Of a stretch of DNA of 64,000 nt, positions 26,663-35,479 are shown one piece after another (position 1 is the first letter of the stretch; the number at the start of each line of letters is the position of its first letter). The stretch is taken from NCBI GenBank assembly GCA_035627955.1, contig DASPKU010000006.1, positions 124,001 to 188,000 of the forward strand. The letters are read 5' to 3'. Source of the stretch: Phycisphaerales bacterium. Lineage in GTDB: Bacteria; Planctomycetota; Phycisphaerae; Phycisphaerales; UBA1924. A program made the position numbers and the translations under genes. A model generated the notes under the pieces. It made no database searches. It was not told the origin of the DNA and worked only from the letters and a program-made list of their open reading frames with translations.

Positions 26663-27445
26663 TCAGGCGCCCTGCGGCTGAGCAGCGGGTGTAGTACTGC
26701 TCGGGGCCTTCCCCGGTTCGGAGGCGTAGCGGCAGACCTTGACGCCGATGTGATGCAGCCAGGCGACGTACATGGTGGCCAGGAGGAACACGGCGGTGCC
26801 CATGGACTGGAGAAGGACCGCGAGGTTCAGGTTGTTGATGCGGGAGGCGTAGCGGAGCAGGGCGGGCTCGACATTGGAGAGGACCGCGAAGGCCAGCCCG
26901 AAGCCGAGCCACGCGAACGACGCATGCCCGCGGACCGCGCGGTAGCAGGTGCTGGAGACGGGCCACTTGTACAGGGCGCGGTAGAGCGCCGGGCTGAGGC
27001 GGGCATCGATCAGCATCACCAGCCACGGCGCGAAGGCGAAGAGGATCGAATGCACCAGCCCCAGGGGGCGCAGGATGGTGATGGTGGCTCCGGAGCGGAA
27101 CTGGACGCCGCCCTGGGTCATGCGGCCCGCGGCCATTGACACGAGGGCGGTCGCAAGGAGCCCGCCAACGAGGATGATGACGGAGGCGGTGCTCGCGTTG
27201 CGGCGTGCGAGTGCATCGGCCGCACGGGACTCGATCCGGATCCCTTGGAACAGCAGGCGCGGGCTACGGAGGAAGGCGATGTACGTGCCCCACCAGTCGC
27301 GGGCGACCTGCCAGGGCGACCCCGGCCGGTGCTCGGGAAGCGAGTGCGCGATGGCACGCCCGCACTCCGGGCACGACCCCTCGATGGGCAGGTCGGCAAG
27401 TGGATACCCGCAGGACTCGCACAGAATGCCTTGCGCAGCAAGCAT
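26663..27445 (-). CDS. Zinc-ribbon membrane protein (paralogue of 30451-31224)
   Basis: 260-aa protein. The N-terminus has a zinc ribbon, C-E-S-C-G-Y (about residues 9-14) and C-P-E-C-G-R (about 25-30), then the shared segment SLPEHRPGSPWQ, and four to five membrane helices in the C-terminal 180 residues, like Yip1-type proteins. The same order and the same ESCGY...CPECGRA...SLPE-x-x-P-G-x-P-W-Q words occur in the protein at 30451-31224, so the two are paralogues. ATG 27445 is preceded by TACCAT five bases upstream and no ribosome site. Function unknown. Confidence 0.75.
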   Translation of the reverse strand: MLAAQGILCESCGYPLADLPIEGSCPECGRAIAHSLPEHRPGSPWQVARDWWGTYIAFLRSPRLLFQGIRIESRAADALARRNASTASVIILVGGLLATALVSMAAGRMTQGGVQFRSGATITILRPLGLVHSILFAFAPWLVMLIDARLSPALYRALYKWPVSSTCYRAVRGHASFAWLGFGLAFAVLSNVEPALLRYASRINNLNLAVLLQSMGTAVFLLATMYVAWLHHIGVKVCRYASEPGKAPSSTTPAAQPQGA

Positions 27446-27595
27446 TCGCAATGGTAGAACGCAGGCGTGCGTACGAGCCCGGAACGCAGTGACGGGTCCC
27501 CCGAGGAACCCGCGACGAAGGCAGCACCGCCCGCTCACTCCGTTCGGGGCTCGTTTCGAACGTCCCTTGTGTTGAATGAGGCTTGTTCCACTCGG

Positions 27596-27601
27596 TAGGC
27601 T
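27596..27601 (+). promoter_or_regulatory. Promoter with -10 TAGGCT six bases before the start codon
   Basis: TTGAAT (27572-27577), an 18-base spacer and TAGGCT (27596-27601) form a promoter-like pair. The -10 ends exactly six bases before ATG 27608, so the mRNA would begin at or next to the start codon. Confidence 0.45.
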
Positions 27602-27607
27602 GGTGCG

Positions 27608-28771
27608 ATGGCCGACGTCAGCCGTTGCCCAGAGTGCGGGAGCGATCCCTCGGTCCCCGGGCCTCTGCCATGGTGGGGGCGGCTCACAGGCCTCCCGCTC
27701 GTCATCGCTACTTGCCTGCTGGGCTTCTGCGTGCTCATGGCGGCGGTGCGGATGCAGAAGGGCACGTCCACGATCGGTGGGGCGAAGGCGACCGGCCTGG
27801 GAATGACGGTCGGCGAGGTGCGGGACGCCGCCGCGGGCGAGCTCGGCCTTCAGCGGCGGCTCGCGGACGCGATCCTGAAACCCGCCGAGGACTTCATGTT
27901 CACAGGCAGTGCGGAGTGGGAGGTGGGCTGCGGGCCGGGGCCGGTCCAGAGGGTTGACCAGTGGGCCATCGGGTTCCCCGTGCAGTGGGTGACGTGGAGC
28001 AGCTTCACTCAACTGCGGAAAGGGCCTGCGCTCGCGCCCATGGACGAGTGGAGGTGGTTCGGGCTGACGCTCCGATGGACCACGCGCGCAGCTACGGGGC
28101 CAACGAGCACGCTCCTGATCGACCTGCCGGGGCTGGCCCTCGTGCTGCTGTGCGTGCTAGTGATCGCGGCCGTGCTGCAGCGCATCGCGAGCTGCCGTTC
28201 AAGGCGCGTGAAGGGGTCGGCGTGGGCGTGTGGGGTCATTGCTCTGGTGCTGCTGCTGTTGTGGCCGGCTCATACCACCGAGCAGCGCTACGGATCGGGC
28301 GGCATGCCGCGGGGAGTTTCCCGGAACCGAACGCGAATCCTCGCAAAGGACGCCGAAGGACTCGCCTCGATCGCCGTCACCGCCGCGGCTCAGCTGGCGC
28401 AGCGAGATCCGCTTGAAGCCGCCGTGGTCGAATGGCAGATGCCGCAGAATGGCAAGATGGAGTACACGGAAGTGGGCTGGCCGCGCGCCTGGGGCGGCAT
28501 CGGTGTGTATGCCGCCGTGCCACCAGATGAGCACGCGGGGGAGGACCTTGGGCTGCGTGTGCAACAAGGCATCTTCCGCTGGCGGTGGTTCGGTGACGAC
28601 GGGCGACTGCGGTCGTTCGCGATTCCTGCGAAGTCGGTGGCGACGACGCTCACGCCCGTGCTGCTGCTGTCGCTGGGTGTGCACTGGACGGCGGTGAGGT
28701 TGCAGGGCCGGCGCGAGCGACGACTCGCGAAGGAGAACTGCTGCCTCGGTTGCGGGTACAACGTGACCTGA
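27608..28771 (+). CDS. Membrane protein with half zinc ribbons at both ends
   Basis: 387-aa protein. It opens with CPECG at residues 7-11 and ends with CLGCGYNVT as its last nine residues. Together these are the two halves of the CxxCGY...CPECG ribbon seen in the neighbours, but split and in swapped order. Between them are a membrane helix near residues 27-48, an extracytoplasmic stretch, two helices near 173-190 and 205-222, another soluble domain with several acidic and tryptophan residues, and a last helix near 345-362. No family name can be given. It is divergent from the 26663-27445 gene and convergent with the MFS gene, whose stop is only six bases away. Confidence 0.65.
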   Translation: MADVSRCPECGSDPSVPGPLPWWGRLTGLPLVIATCLLGFCVLMAAVRMQKGTSTIGGAKATGLGMTVGEVRDAAAGELGLQRRLADAILKPAEDFMFTGSAEWEVGCGPGPVQRVDQWAIGFPVQWVTWSSFTQLRKGPALAPMDEWRWFGLTLRWTTRAATGPTSTLLIDLPGLALVLLCVLVIAAVLQRIASCRSRRVKGSAWACGVIALVLLLLWPAHTTEQRYGSGGMPRGVSRNRTRILAKDAEGLASIAVTAAAQLAQRDPLEAAVVEWQMPQNGKMEYTEVGWPRAWGGIGVYAAVPPDEHAGEDLGLRVQQGIFRWRWFGDDGRLRSFAIPAKSVATTLTPVLLLSLGVHWTAVRLQGRRERRLAKENCCLGCGYNVT

Positions 28772-28777
28772 GCGGCG

Positions 28778-30379
28778 TCACGCCGGCTGCGTCGCCCGCG
28801 GCTTATGTGCGGCCGCGGTCAGCCCCCGCCAGAAGCCGGGCACGCGGTCGTACCCCGGGTCGCCGGGCTTGAGGCCGTCGACCTCCGGCGTTCGGTAGGT
28901 CATCATCACCCATCCGGCGACGATCAGCATGACCGCGCAGGCGCCCACGCCGATCTGCACCGAGAGCCCCTCGGCGTCCTCGACCATGGAAGGGCTGACG
29001 CGCCGGACCACCTCCGTCCCCGCGTGCCCGATCGCCGACGCGGCGAAGTACCCCGCGGGCATGAGCCCCAGCGCCACGGTGTTGCACACCGCGAGCGCCC
29101 GCCCGCGCATGGAGTCATCCACCAGCATCTGCAGGCTGGACATCGCGCTATTGAAGCTCCACATCCAGAACCAGCCGACGAAGAACATCACCGCGCCCGC
29201 GATCCAAACGTTGGTCGCAATCGAGAACAGCAGGATCCAAACGCCTCCCAGCAGCACTGACAGCGGGATGAAGTGGTGGCGCGGGTACCACGCGGGCACC
29301 AGCTTCATCGCCAGGCCGCCCACCACCGCGCCGACGCCCATGACCCCCGTCAGCACGCCGAAGGTCTTCTCCTGCAGGTGGTAGACGTTGCTCACGAACA
29401 GCGACAGGAATCGAAGGATGGGCGTCGCGAACACGCCGAACACCACGCAGGCCAGGAACGCGGCGCGGGGGCCGGGGCGGTGCCAGACGAACGACGCCGC
29501 GGCCTTGGTGTCCTCCCACACCTTGCGCCACCAGTTGGGCTCGGGCGCGGGGGCGGGTGCGTCGGGGGTGGTCATCACCGCGAACATCACGCCCACGAAG
29601 CTCACGGCGTTGATGACGAACAGCGCCATCGGGCTCCACGCCCCCATGATCAGCCCGCCCACGGCCGGGCCGATGGCGCGGGCCGCGTTGAAGCTGATCC
29701 CCTGCAGCGTGATGGCCCGGATCAGTTCATCCCGCGGCACCAGGCGGGGCACCAGGACCTGCCACGCCGGATTGTTGAACGCGATCGCGATACCCTGCGC
29801 GGTGCACAGCACCACCAGCCAGTACAGCAGCGGCTTCACTTCCTCCGGGGGCGTGGTCGATCCCTTGGGCGCGTCGGGCAGGTCGCGGTATACGTGCACC
29901 ACCACCGCGAAGCCCACCGCGATGAGCATCATGGCCACCTGCGTCACCAGCAGGAGCTTCTTGCGGTTCATGCGGTCGGCGACGATCCCGCCGAGCAGGC
30001 CGAGCACGAAGGTGGGCACGAGCTGGGCCGCGCCCAGGATGCTCATCCACTCCATGCTTCCGGTCTTGGCGGTGACGACCCACTGCGTGCCGACGAACTC
30101 GAACCAGTTGCCGACGAAGGAGAAGAACGCCGCGATCCAGACAGTGCGGAAGTGGGAGTGGCGGAGCACGCCAAGGCGGCTGGTTCCCGGCGGTGCGGCG
30201 GGGGCTGGTGCGGGCTGAGGCTCTGTGGCGTGCGACTTCAGTGGCGTTGTGACCGGCGAAACATCATCCGTCGCGGCGTGCGATGACGCGATCGCCGCCT
30301 CGCCCTCCACGTCGAGCGCAACCGGCACCTGCGGCGCCCGCTCGGGGCGCGCGACGTCGGTGTCAGTTGGACCATCCAT
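28778..30379 (-). CDS. MFS transporter (MFS_3/EntS-like)
   Basis: 533-aa integral membrane protein. A ~65-residue Pro/Ala-rich cytoplasmic N-terminus precedes 12 predicted helices. LGVLRHSHFRTVWIAAFFSFVGNWFEFVGTQWVV at the first helix, GGIVADRMNRKKLLL at the helix 2-3 loop and FNNPAWQVLVPRLVPRDELIRA are typical of the DHA3/enterobactin-exporter branch. The substrate is unknown. A GGAG sequence lies a few bases before ATG 30379. It lies between zinc-ribbon membrane protein genes with no obvious functional link. Confidence 0.88.
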   Translation of the reverse strand: MDGPTDTDVARPERAPQVPVALDVEGEAAIASSHAATDDVSPVTTPLKSHATEPQPAPAPAAPPGTSRLGVLRHSHFRTVWIAAFFSFVGNWFEFVGTQWVVTAKTGSMEWMSILGAAQLVPTFVLGLLGGIVADRMNRKKLLLVTQVAMMLIAVGFAVVVHVYRDLPDAPKGSTTPPEEVKPLLYWLVVLCTAQGIAIAFNNPAWQVLVPRLVPRDELIRAITLQGISFNAARAIGPAVGGLIMGAWSPMALFVINAVSFVGVMFAVMTTPDAPAPAPEPNWWRKVWEDTKAAASFVWHRPGPRAAFLACVVFGVFATPILRFLSLFVSNVYHLQEKTFGVLTGVMGVGAVVGGLAMKLVPAWYPRHHFIPLSVLLGGVWILLFSIATNVWIAGAVMFFVGWFWMWSFNSAMSSLQMLVDDSMRGRALAVCNTVALGLMPAGYFAASAIGHAGTEVVRRVSPSMVEDAEGLSVQIGVGACAVMLIVAGWVMMTYRTPEVDGLKPGDPGYDRVPGFWRGLTAAAHKPRATQPA

Positions 30380-30450
30380 GCTCCGGCCTCGTACGTGGGG
30401 GTGGGGTCGACGCCGTCACTCATCTCGGCGGGCGTCTTGGGGCGGGCATG

Positions 30451-31224
30451 CTAGGCGGCAGTGGGGGATGGGCGGGCCCCCGGCGGATTAGCGAACCTGC
30501 AAGTCCTTGCCCCCTTGAGGGCTATGAGCTCGAACGCGACGAGTCCACAGAGGTAGCCGGCGATCGGCAGGCCAATCCCCAGCACCGTCTGCCACGACCA
30601 CGCCGGCGCCCCCGCGGCCCGTGTCACCGGCCCGGTGAAGTCCATCTTCAGCAGCGTGCCGAGGATGTAGTAGGCCGCCATGAACAGCAGCGGGAGGATG
30701 GCCGCGACGAGCCAGCCCGCGCTGGCGTGGGCGCAGATGATCCATGCCGTGCGTGCGGAGAGCCGCCAGCCTTTCACCCTCCCCAGCAGCGTGATGCCAT
30801 AGACATCGAAGACAGTGAAGGCCAGCAGCACCGACGCCGCCACGCCCGTCCACGCTGAGAACGAGGAAAGTAACGACAGCACCTCACCCAGGCCGCCGGT
30901 CCCGCGAGCACTCCGCGCCCAGTCGCCAATGAACACGCCCGGGAACGGCGCGACGAGGAGCGCGCTCGCGACCAGCACGTTGGTGATCAGCAGCCCCTTG
31001 GGCATGCTCTCCGTGCTCATCGCGCGGAAGAGCTCGCCGGGCCGGAACAGCGCCATCCAGTTCGTCCGCACCCACGAGTACGCGTGCGAGTCGCTCTGCC
31101 AGGGGGTGCCGGGGTGCGACTCCGGAAGCGAGTCACGCACCGCCCGCCCGCATTCAGGACAGCGGGAGTCCTCCTCCGAGCTGGACAGGTTGTACCCGCA
31201 AGATTCGCACAGGAACTCGCTCAC
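30451..31224 (-). CDS. Zinc-ribbon membrane protein (Yip1-like layout)
   Basis: 257-aa protein with an N-terminal zinc ribbon, C-E-S-C-G-Y (about 6-11) and C-P-E-C-G-R (about 22-27), then SLPESHPGTPWQ and about five membrane helices. It is a paralogue of the protein at 26663-27445: ribbon, linker and membrane part come in the same order. The start is GTG 31224, four codons before the ribbon. It is divergent from the Fur-family gene, only 63 bases away, so both promoters must overlap there. Function unknown. Confidence 0.75.
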   Translation of the reverse strand: MSEFLCESCGYNLSSSEEDSRCPECGRAVRDSLPESHPGTPWQSDSHAYSWVRTNWMALFRPGELFRAMSTESMPKGLLITNVLVASALLVAPFPGVFIGDWARSARGTGGLGEVLSLLSSFSAWTGVAASVLLAFTVFDVYGITLLGRVKGWRLSARTAWIICAHASAGWLVAAILPLLFMAAYYILGTLLKMDFTGPVTRAAGAPAWSWQTVLGIGLPIAGYLCGLVAFELIALKGARTCRFANPPGARPSPTAA

Positions 31225-31287
31225 GACACCAACGGTACCGGCTCAAGTAGGGCGAAGTTCCAGTCGACCCGGAGAGGTGAGGGGGGA

Positions 31288-31737
31288 ATGATCAAGGGAC
31301 TCATGGGCCCCACCCTCGACGAAGTCCGCGAGCTCTTCCAGCTGCACCAGCTGCGGTGCACGCGCCAGCGCGAAGTGGTCTACGCCGCGCTCGCGGGCAC
31401 CACGGGCCACCCCACGGCCGAGGAGCTCCACTCGCTGGTCCACGCCATCGAGCCGGGCCTGAGCCTCGCCACCGTGTACAACACGCTGGAAGCCCTGACC
31501 GAGTGCGGCCTGGCCCGCAAGCTGCCCGGCTCGGGCGGGTGCTGCCGGTTCGACGCGGTGGTCTCGCCCCACGTCCACGTCACTACCCGTGACGGTCGAT
31601 TGATGGATGTGCCGCAGGACCTCTCGCAGCGGCTGATGGCCGGGCTCTCGCCCGAGCTGCTCAGGGAACTCGAGCAGCGGATGGGGGTTGCAATCGAGCA
31701 CCTGAACGTGCAGGTCGTAGCCAAGTCCCATAACTAG
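31288..31737 (+). CDS. Fur family transcriptional regulator
   Basis: 149-aa metal- or peroxide-responsive repressor. The winged-helix part is clear: LHQLRCTRQREVVYAAL, HPTAEELHSLV, LSLATVYNTLEALTECGLARKL. The dimer part keeps a shortened metal motif, SPHVHVTTRDGRLMDVP, but has neither of the C-terminal CxxC pairs of classical Fur, so it may be PerR-like in metal use. The ATG at 31288 follows a strong purine-rich stretch (GGAGAGGTGAGGGGGGA). Targets cannot be named from here; catalase lies 27 kb away. Confidence 0.88.
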   Translation: MIKGLMGPTLDEVRELFQLHQLRCTRQREVVYAALAGTTGHPTAEELHSLVHAIEPGLSLATVYNTLEALTECGLARKLPGSGGCCRFDAVVSPHVHVTTRDGRLMDVPQDLSQRLMAGLSPELLRELEQRMGVAIEHLNVQVVAKSHN

Positions 31738-31798
31738 CCCCGGCTGAGGTCAAAGAGTCCCCGATTTGCACTGAACTCACAGCGGGGGCAGCCCGATA

Positions 31799-31812
31799 GT
31801 GCTTGTAAGCAC
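31799..31812. promoter_or_regulatory. Inverted repeat upstream of the PilZ gene
   Basis: GTGCTTGTAAGCAC has 6-bp perfect arms around GT and ends 17 bases before ATG 31830. It could be an operator or a small leader hairpin. No convincing promoter hexamers were found around it. Confidence 0.35.
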
Positions 31813-31829
31813 AGAGAGGGCCATCACCG

Positions 31830-32216
31830 ATGCCGCTGAACCTTCACAACCGTCGCCAGCATGAGCGTGTCAACGTCGCCCCCATGTACACGCACGTGGG
31901 CGTGACCATTCCCTCAACCGGCGAAGTGCTCGACGGCCACAGCTACGACGTCAGCGAGGGCGGCGTGCAGATCGAGCTCGATGATGCGATCGAGCCGGGC
32001 ACGCAGGTCTCCATGGAACTCGTCCTGCCCCTCGTTGGGCGCATCCGCCTAGCGGATGAGGACCGGATCGTTCGCGTCACCGGCAACGTGGCGTGGGTTG
32101 ACGACAGCGAACCGGGCCCGGTGCGGCTGGCGATCGCGTTCACGCGCTTCGCGAGCGAGGCGGACCGGGCACGGCTGGTTGAGCAGATCGCGCCGCGTCA
32201 GCGTCGTGCGGCCTGA
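31830..32216 (+). CDS. PilZ domain protein
   Basis: 128-aa single-domain protein expected to bind cyclic di-GMP. The two binding motifs are present: R-R-Q-H-E-R near the N-terminus (R-x-x-x-R type) and YDVSEGGVQIEL (D-x-S-x-x-G). The beta-barrel strands follow (QVSMELVLPLVGRIRLADEDRIVRVTGNVAWVDD). It stands alone between an upstream Fur gene and a strong downstream terminator, and may control pili or other surface functions such as the machine encoded at 40-57 kb; that link is only an inference. Confidence 0.88.
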   Translation: MPLNLHNRRQHERVNVAPMYTHVGVTIPSTGEVLDGHSYDVSEGGVQIELDDAIEPGTQVSMELVLPLVGRIRLADEDRIVRVTGNVAWVDDSEPGPVRLAIAFTRFASEADRARLVEQIAPRQRRAA

Positions 32217-32225
32217 GTCGGCCTG

Positions 32226-32257
32226 GATACCCCGCCGCTCCGCGGCGGTTTTCGTTT
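32226..32257 (+). terminator. Terminator built from the palindromic repeat
   Basis: CCGCCGC (32232-32238) and GCGGCGG (32242-32248) form a 7-bp stem with loop TCC, followed by TTTTCGTTT. It ends the PilZ transcript ten bases after the stop. The 23 bases 32226-32248 match the complement of the repeat inside kynU and imuA at 22 positions. Confidence 0.8.
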
Positions 32258-32269
32258 GACATGCTGCGA

Positions 32270-35200
32270 CTAGTGCACGCGCCCATTTCCGTTCGCGTGC
32301 CCGTTGCCATTCGCGCCAGCGTGTACCGGCTCCAGCATGCGGGTCGTCGCCGCCGCGTCCTCGGCCTCGATGCGGGCGCGCCGCTTGTCGAACCGCGCCT
32401 GGATCTTGTCAAGGTAGATGTAGAACACGGGCGTGGCATACAGCGTCACCAACTGGCTGAAGAGCAGGCCGCCCACGACCGCCAGCCCGAGCGGGCGGCG
32501 TGACTCCGCGCCGGCGCCGTGCCCCAGGGCGATGGGCAGCGTGCCCAGCAGCGCGGCCATGGTCGTCATCATGATGGGCCGGAAGCGGACCACGCACGCG
32601 TCGAAGATCGCCTTCTCGGCGCTGATCGACGGATTGCGCCGCCGCTCCTCCACCGCGAAGTCCACCATCATGATGCCGTTCTTCTTGACCAGGCCGATGA
32701 GCATGATCACGCCCACGAAGCCGTAGATCGAGAGCTCGACGTTGAACAGGTAGAGCGTGGCCAGCGCGCCGAACCCCGCAAAGGGCAGGGCCGAGAGGAT
32801 GGTGATGGGGTGAATGAAGGACTCGTAGAGCACGCCCAGTATCACGTACATCACCAGTGTCGCGATGATCAGCAGCATGCCCAGGCCCTGCACTGAGGAC
32901 TGGAACACCTGGGCCGTGCCCTGGAATGACGTGGTGATCGTGGCCGGCAGCGTCTCGCGTGCGAGGCGATCGACCTCCGCGACGGCGGGGCCGAGCGACG
33001 CGCCGGGAGCGAGGTTGAACGAGATCGTCACTGCGGGCAGCTGCCCGGCGTGGTTGACGCTCAGCGGCCCCACGTCGCGCTCCAGGGTTGCGACCGATGT
33101 GAGACGCACGAGGTTGCCGTTGCTGGAGCGCACGTAGAGCGTGTCCAGCCACTTGGGGTCGGTCTGGAACTCGGGCAGCAGCTCGAGGATGACCTGGTAG
33201 GAGTTCGTGGCCGCGTAGATGGTCGAGACTTGGCGCGTGCCGTAGGCGCTGCTGAGGGCGAGCTCGATCTGTTCGGGCGTGACGCCCAGCACCGCGGCCT
33301 TGTCGCGGTCGATGTCGATCCGCAACTGCGGGTTGCTCAGCTGCGCGTCCGTCGTCACGTCCTGCACGCCGGGGATGGTCTTGACCTTGTCCGCCAGTGC
33401 GTTGGCCGCGCGGTACATCTCGTCGGTGTCGGGCCCCTGCAGCGTGTACTGGTACAGGCTCTTGGTCAGCTGCCCGCCGATGCGGATAGTGGGGGGGTTC
33501 TGGAGGAATACCCGCGCGCCCGGCACCGCCGCCAGCTCCTTGCGCAGCTCCTGGATCACCTCATCCACCGACTTCTTCCGTTCGGGCTTGTCCCGCAGCC
33601 GCATGAAGATGGTGCCGGTGTTCGTCCCTGTCGACTGCGAACCACGGGCACCAACCGACGACATGAAGGAGTACACGTCCGGGTGCTTCGCGACGATGCT
33701 CGCCAGCTGCTGCTGATACCCCAGCATCGCATCGAAGCTCGTGCCCTCCGCGGCCTCGGTCTGCGCGAAGATGCGCCCCGTGTCCTCCGCGGGCAGGAAC
33801 CCCTTGGGCACGATCTGGAACAGGTACACGGTGGCCGCGAGGATCCCCGCCGAGAACAGCATCATCAGCGGCTTGGCCTTGAGCGTCCAGCCGAGCGTCT
33901 TCTCGTAGACCCACAGGCTGCCCGTGAACACCTTCTCCACGGCGTTGTAGATCGCCCCGTGCTTCGGGCGGCCCTGCGCGTCGTGCTTCACGGGCTTCAG
34001 CATGGCGGCGGACATCATGGGCGTGAGCGTTAGCGACACCACGCCGGAGATGAGGATCGCCACCGCGATCACCACCGCGAACTCATGCAGCAGCCGCCCC
34101 AGCAGCCCGCCCATGAACAGCACTGGGATGAACACCGCGACGAGAGAGATGGTCATCGACAGCACGGTGAAGCCGATCTCGCGGCTGCCGTCGAACGCCG
34201 CCTGCCGCGGCTTCTTGCCCATCTCGATGTGCCGCACGATGTTTTCGAGCACCACGATGGCGTCGTCGACCACGAACCCCACGCAAAGCGTGAGGGCCAT
34301 CAGCGACAGGTTGTCGAGGCTGAACTCCATCCACCACATCACCGCGAACGTCGCCACGATCGACAGCGTCATCGCGACCGTTGGAATCACCGTCGCCCGC
34401 AGGTTCCGCAGGAAGATGAAGATCACCATGACCACCAGCGCGATCGCCAGCACCAGGGTGAACTTCACGTCCGCTACTGACTCGCGGATCGAAGCCGAGC
34501 GATCGTTGAGGATCTCGATCGTGACCGACGCCGGCAGCTGCGCCTGGAAACGGGGGATCAGCTTCAGCACGTTCTGCACGACCTCGACCGTGTTGGTCCC
34601 CGGCTGCCGCTGCACCGCCAGGATGATCGCTCGGCTGGGCACGCCGTCCTTGTAGTACCACGCCGCGTTGCGGTTGTTCTCGACGCTGTCGGCCGCGATA
34701 CCCAGCTGGTTCAGGTAAATCGGGTTGCCCGAGCGGTACGCCACGATGGCGTCGTTGAACGGCTCGGCCGACATGAGCTGCCCGCTGCTCTGGAGCGTCA
34801 GGGCCTGCTCGGGCCCTTGCAGCACGCCAACGGGCAGGTTCGTGTTGCGCTCCTGGATCGCGCGCGCGACCTCGTCGATACCGATGCCCTTGGCCGCGAG
34901 CTTCTCCGGGTCCACCTGCACGCGCACGGCGTACTTCTGGCTGCCGAAGACCTGCACCTGGGCGACGCCCGCAACCATTGAGATCCGCTGCCCCATCACC
35001 GTCTCTGCGTATTCGTTGAGCTGGTGCAGCGGCAGCGTGTCGGACCGGATCGCCATGTAGATCACCGGCTGGTCCGCGGGGTTCACCTTGCGGTAGCTCG
35101 GCGGCGTCGTCATCGTGCGCGGCAGGCGGTTGCCCGCCCGCGAGATGGCCGCCTGCACGTCCTGGGCCGCGGCGTCGATGTTCCGGGACAGATTGAACTG

Positions 35201-35479
35201 GAGCGTGATCGAGCTGCTCCCCTGCATCGACACCGACGACATGGAGTCGATGCCTGCAATCGTCGAGAACTCCTGCTCGAGCGGCGTGGCCACCGACGAC
35301 GCCATCGTCTCGGGCGAAGCGCCCGGCAGCGACGCCGACACCTGGATCGTGGGGAAGTCCACCGGCGGCAGGTCCGAGACAGGCAGCTGGCGGTACGCCA
35401 TCACACCGAAGATGGCGAGGGCCGCCATCAGCAGGATCGTCATCACGGGCCGGCGGATGAAGGGTCCTGAGAGGTTCAC
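32270..35479 (-). CDS. RND family multidrug efflux pump, inner-membrane permease
   Basis: 1069-aa AcrB/MdtB/MuxC-like pump driven by the proton gradient. It opens with NLSGPFIRRPVMTILLMAALAIFGVMAYRQLPVSDLPPVDFPTIQV, has the periplasmic docking and porter domains, the proton-relay pair in VGFVVDDAIVVLENI, and the second half repeat ending in VGVIMLIGLVKKNGIMMVDFA. Length is normal. The short His/Asn/Gly-rich tail is variable. The start overlaps the stop of the membrane-fusion gene by four bases (ATGA). No outer-membrane channel gene is in the operon. Confidence 0.95.
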   Translation of the reverse strand: MNLSGPFIRRPVMTILLMAALAIFGVMAYRQLPVSDLPPVDFPTIQVSASLPGASPETMASSVATPLEQEFSTIAGIDSMSSVSMQGSSSITLQFNLSRNIDAAAQDVQAAISRAGNRLPRTMTTPPSYRKVNPADQPVIYMAIRSDTLPLHQLNEYAETVMGQRISMVAGVAQVQVFGSQKYAVRVQVDPEKLAAKGIGIDEVARAIQERNTNLPVGVLQGPEQALTLQSSGQLMSAEPFNDAIVAYRSGNPIYLNQLGIAADSVENNRNAAWYYKDGVPSRAIILAVQRQPGTNTVEVVQNVLKLIPRFQAQLPASVTIEILNDRSASIRESVADVKFTLVLAIALVVMVIFIFLRNLRATVIPTVAMTLSIVATFAVMWWMEFSLDNLSLMALTLCVGFVVDDAIVVLENIVRHIEMGKKPRQAAFDGSREIGFTVLSMTISLVAVFIPVLFMGGLLGRLLHEFAVVIAVAILISGVVSLTLTPMMSAAMLKPVKHDAQGRPKHGAIYNAVEKVFTGSLWVYEKTLGWTLKAKPLMMLFSAGILAATVYLFQIVPKGFLPAEDTGRIFAQTEAAEGTSFDAMLGYQQQLASIVAKHPDVYSFMSSVGARGSQSTGTNTGTIFMRLRDKPERKKSVDEVIQELRKELAAVPGARVFLQNPPTIRIGGQLTKSLYQYTLQGPDTDEMYRAANALADKVKTIPGVQDVTTDAQLSNPQLRIDIDRDKAAVLGVTPEQIELALSSAYGTRQVSTIYAATNSYQVILELLPEFQTDPKWLDTLYVRSSNGNLVRLTSVATLERDVGPLSVNHAGQLPAVTISFNLAPGASLGPAVAEVDRLARETLPATITTSFQGTAQVFQSSVQGLGMLLIIATLVMYVILGVLYESFIHPITILSALPFAGFGALATLYLFNVELSIYGFVGVIMLIGLVKKNGIMMVDFAVEERRRNPSISAEKAIFDACVVRFRPIMMTTMAALLGTLPIALGHGAGAESRRPLGLAVVGGLLFSQLVTLYATPVFYIYLDKIQARFDKRRARIEAEDAAATTRMLEPVHAGANGNGHANGNGRVH

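Noticed and set aside
27446-28012. Extension of the zinc-ribbon protein frame to 28012
   Set aside because: It crosses the promoter and coding part of the divergent gene at 27608, and its sequence has no protein character; the ribbon begins just after ATG 27445.
28772-28800. Possible frameshift that would complete the C-terminal zinc ribbon after CLGCGYNVT
   Set aside because: No CPECG-like sequence is found in any frame after the stop; the DNA there is the 3' end of the MFS gene.
28846-28870. TACCCCGGGTCGCCGG resembling the palindromic repeat
   Set aside because: Only the TACCCC word matches; it lacks the CCGCCGC/GCGGCGG stem and encodes a normal part of the MFS protein.
31766-31800. TTGCAC...GATAGT as a promoter of the PilZ gene
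   Set aside because: The spacer is 23 bases, too long for a sigma-70 promoter; a sigma-54 reading also fails to give GG-N10-GC.
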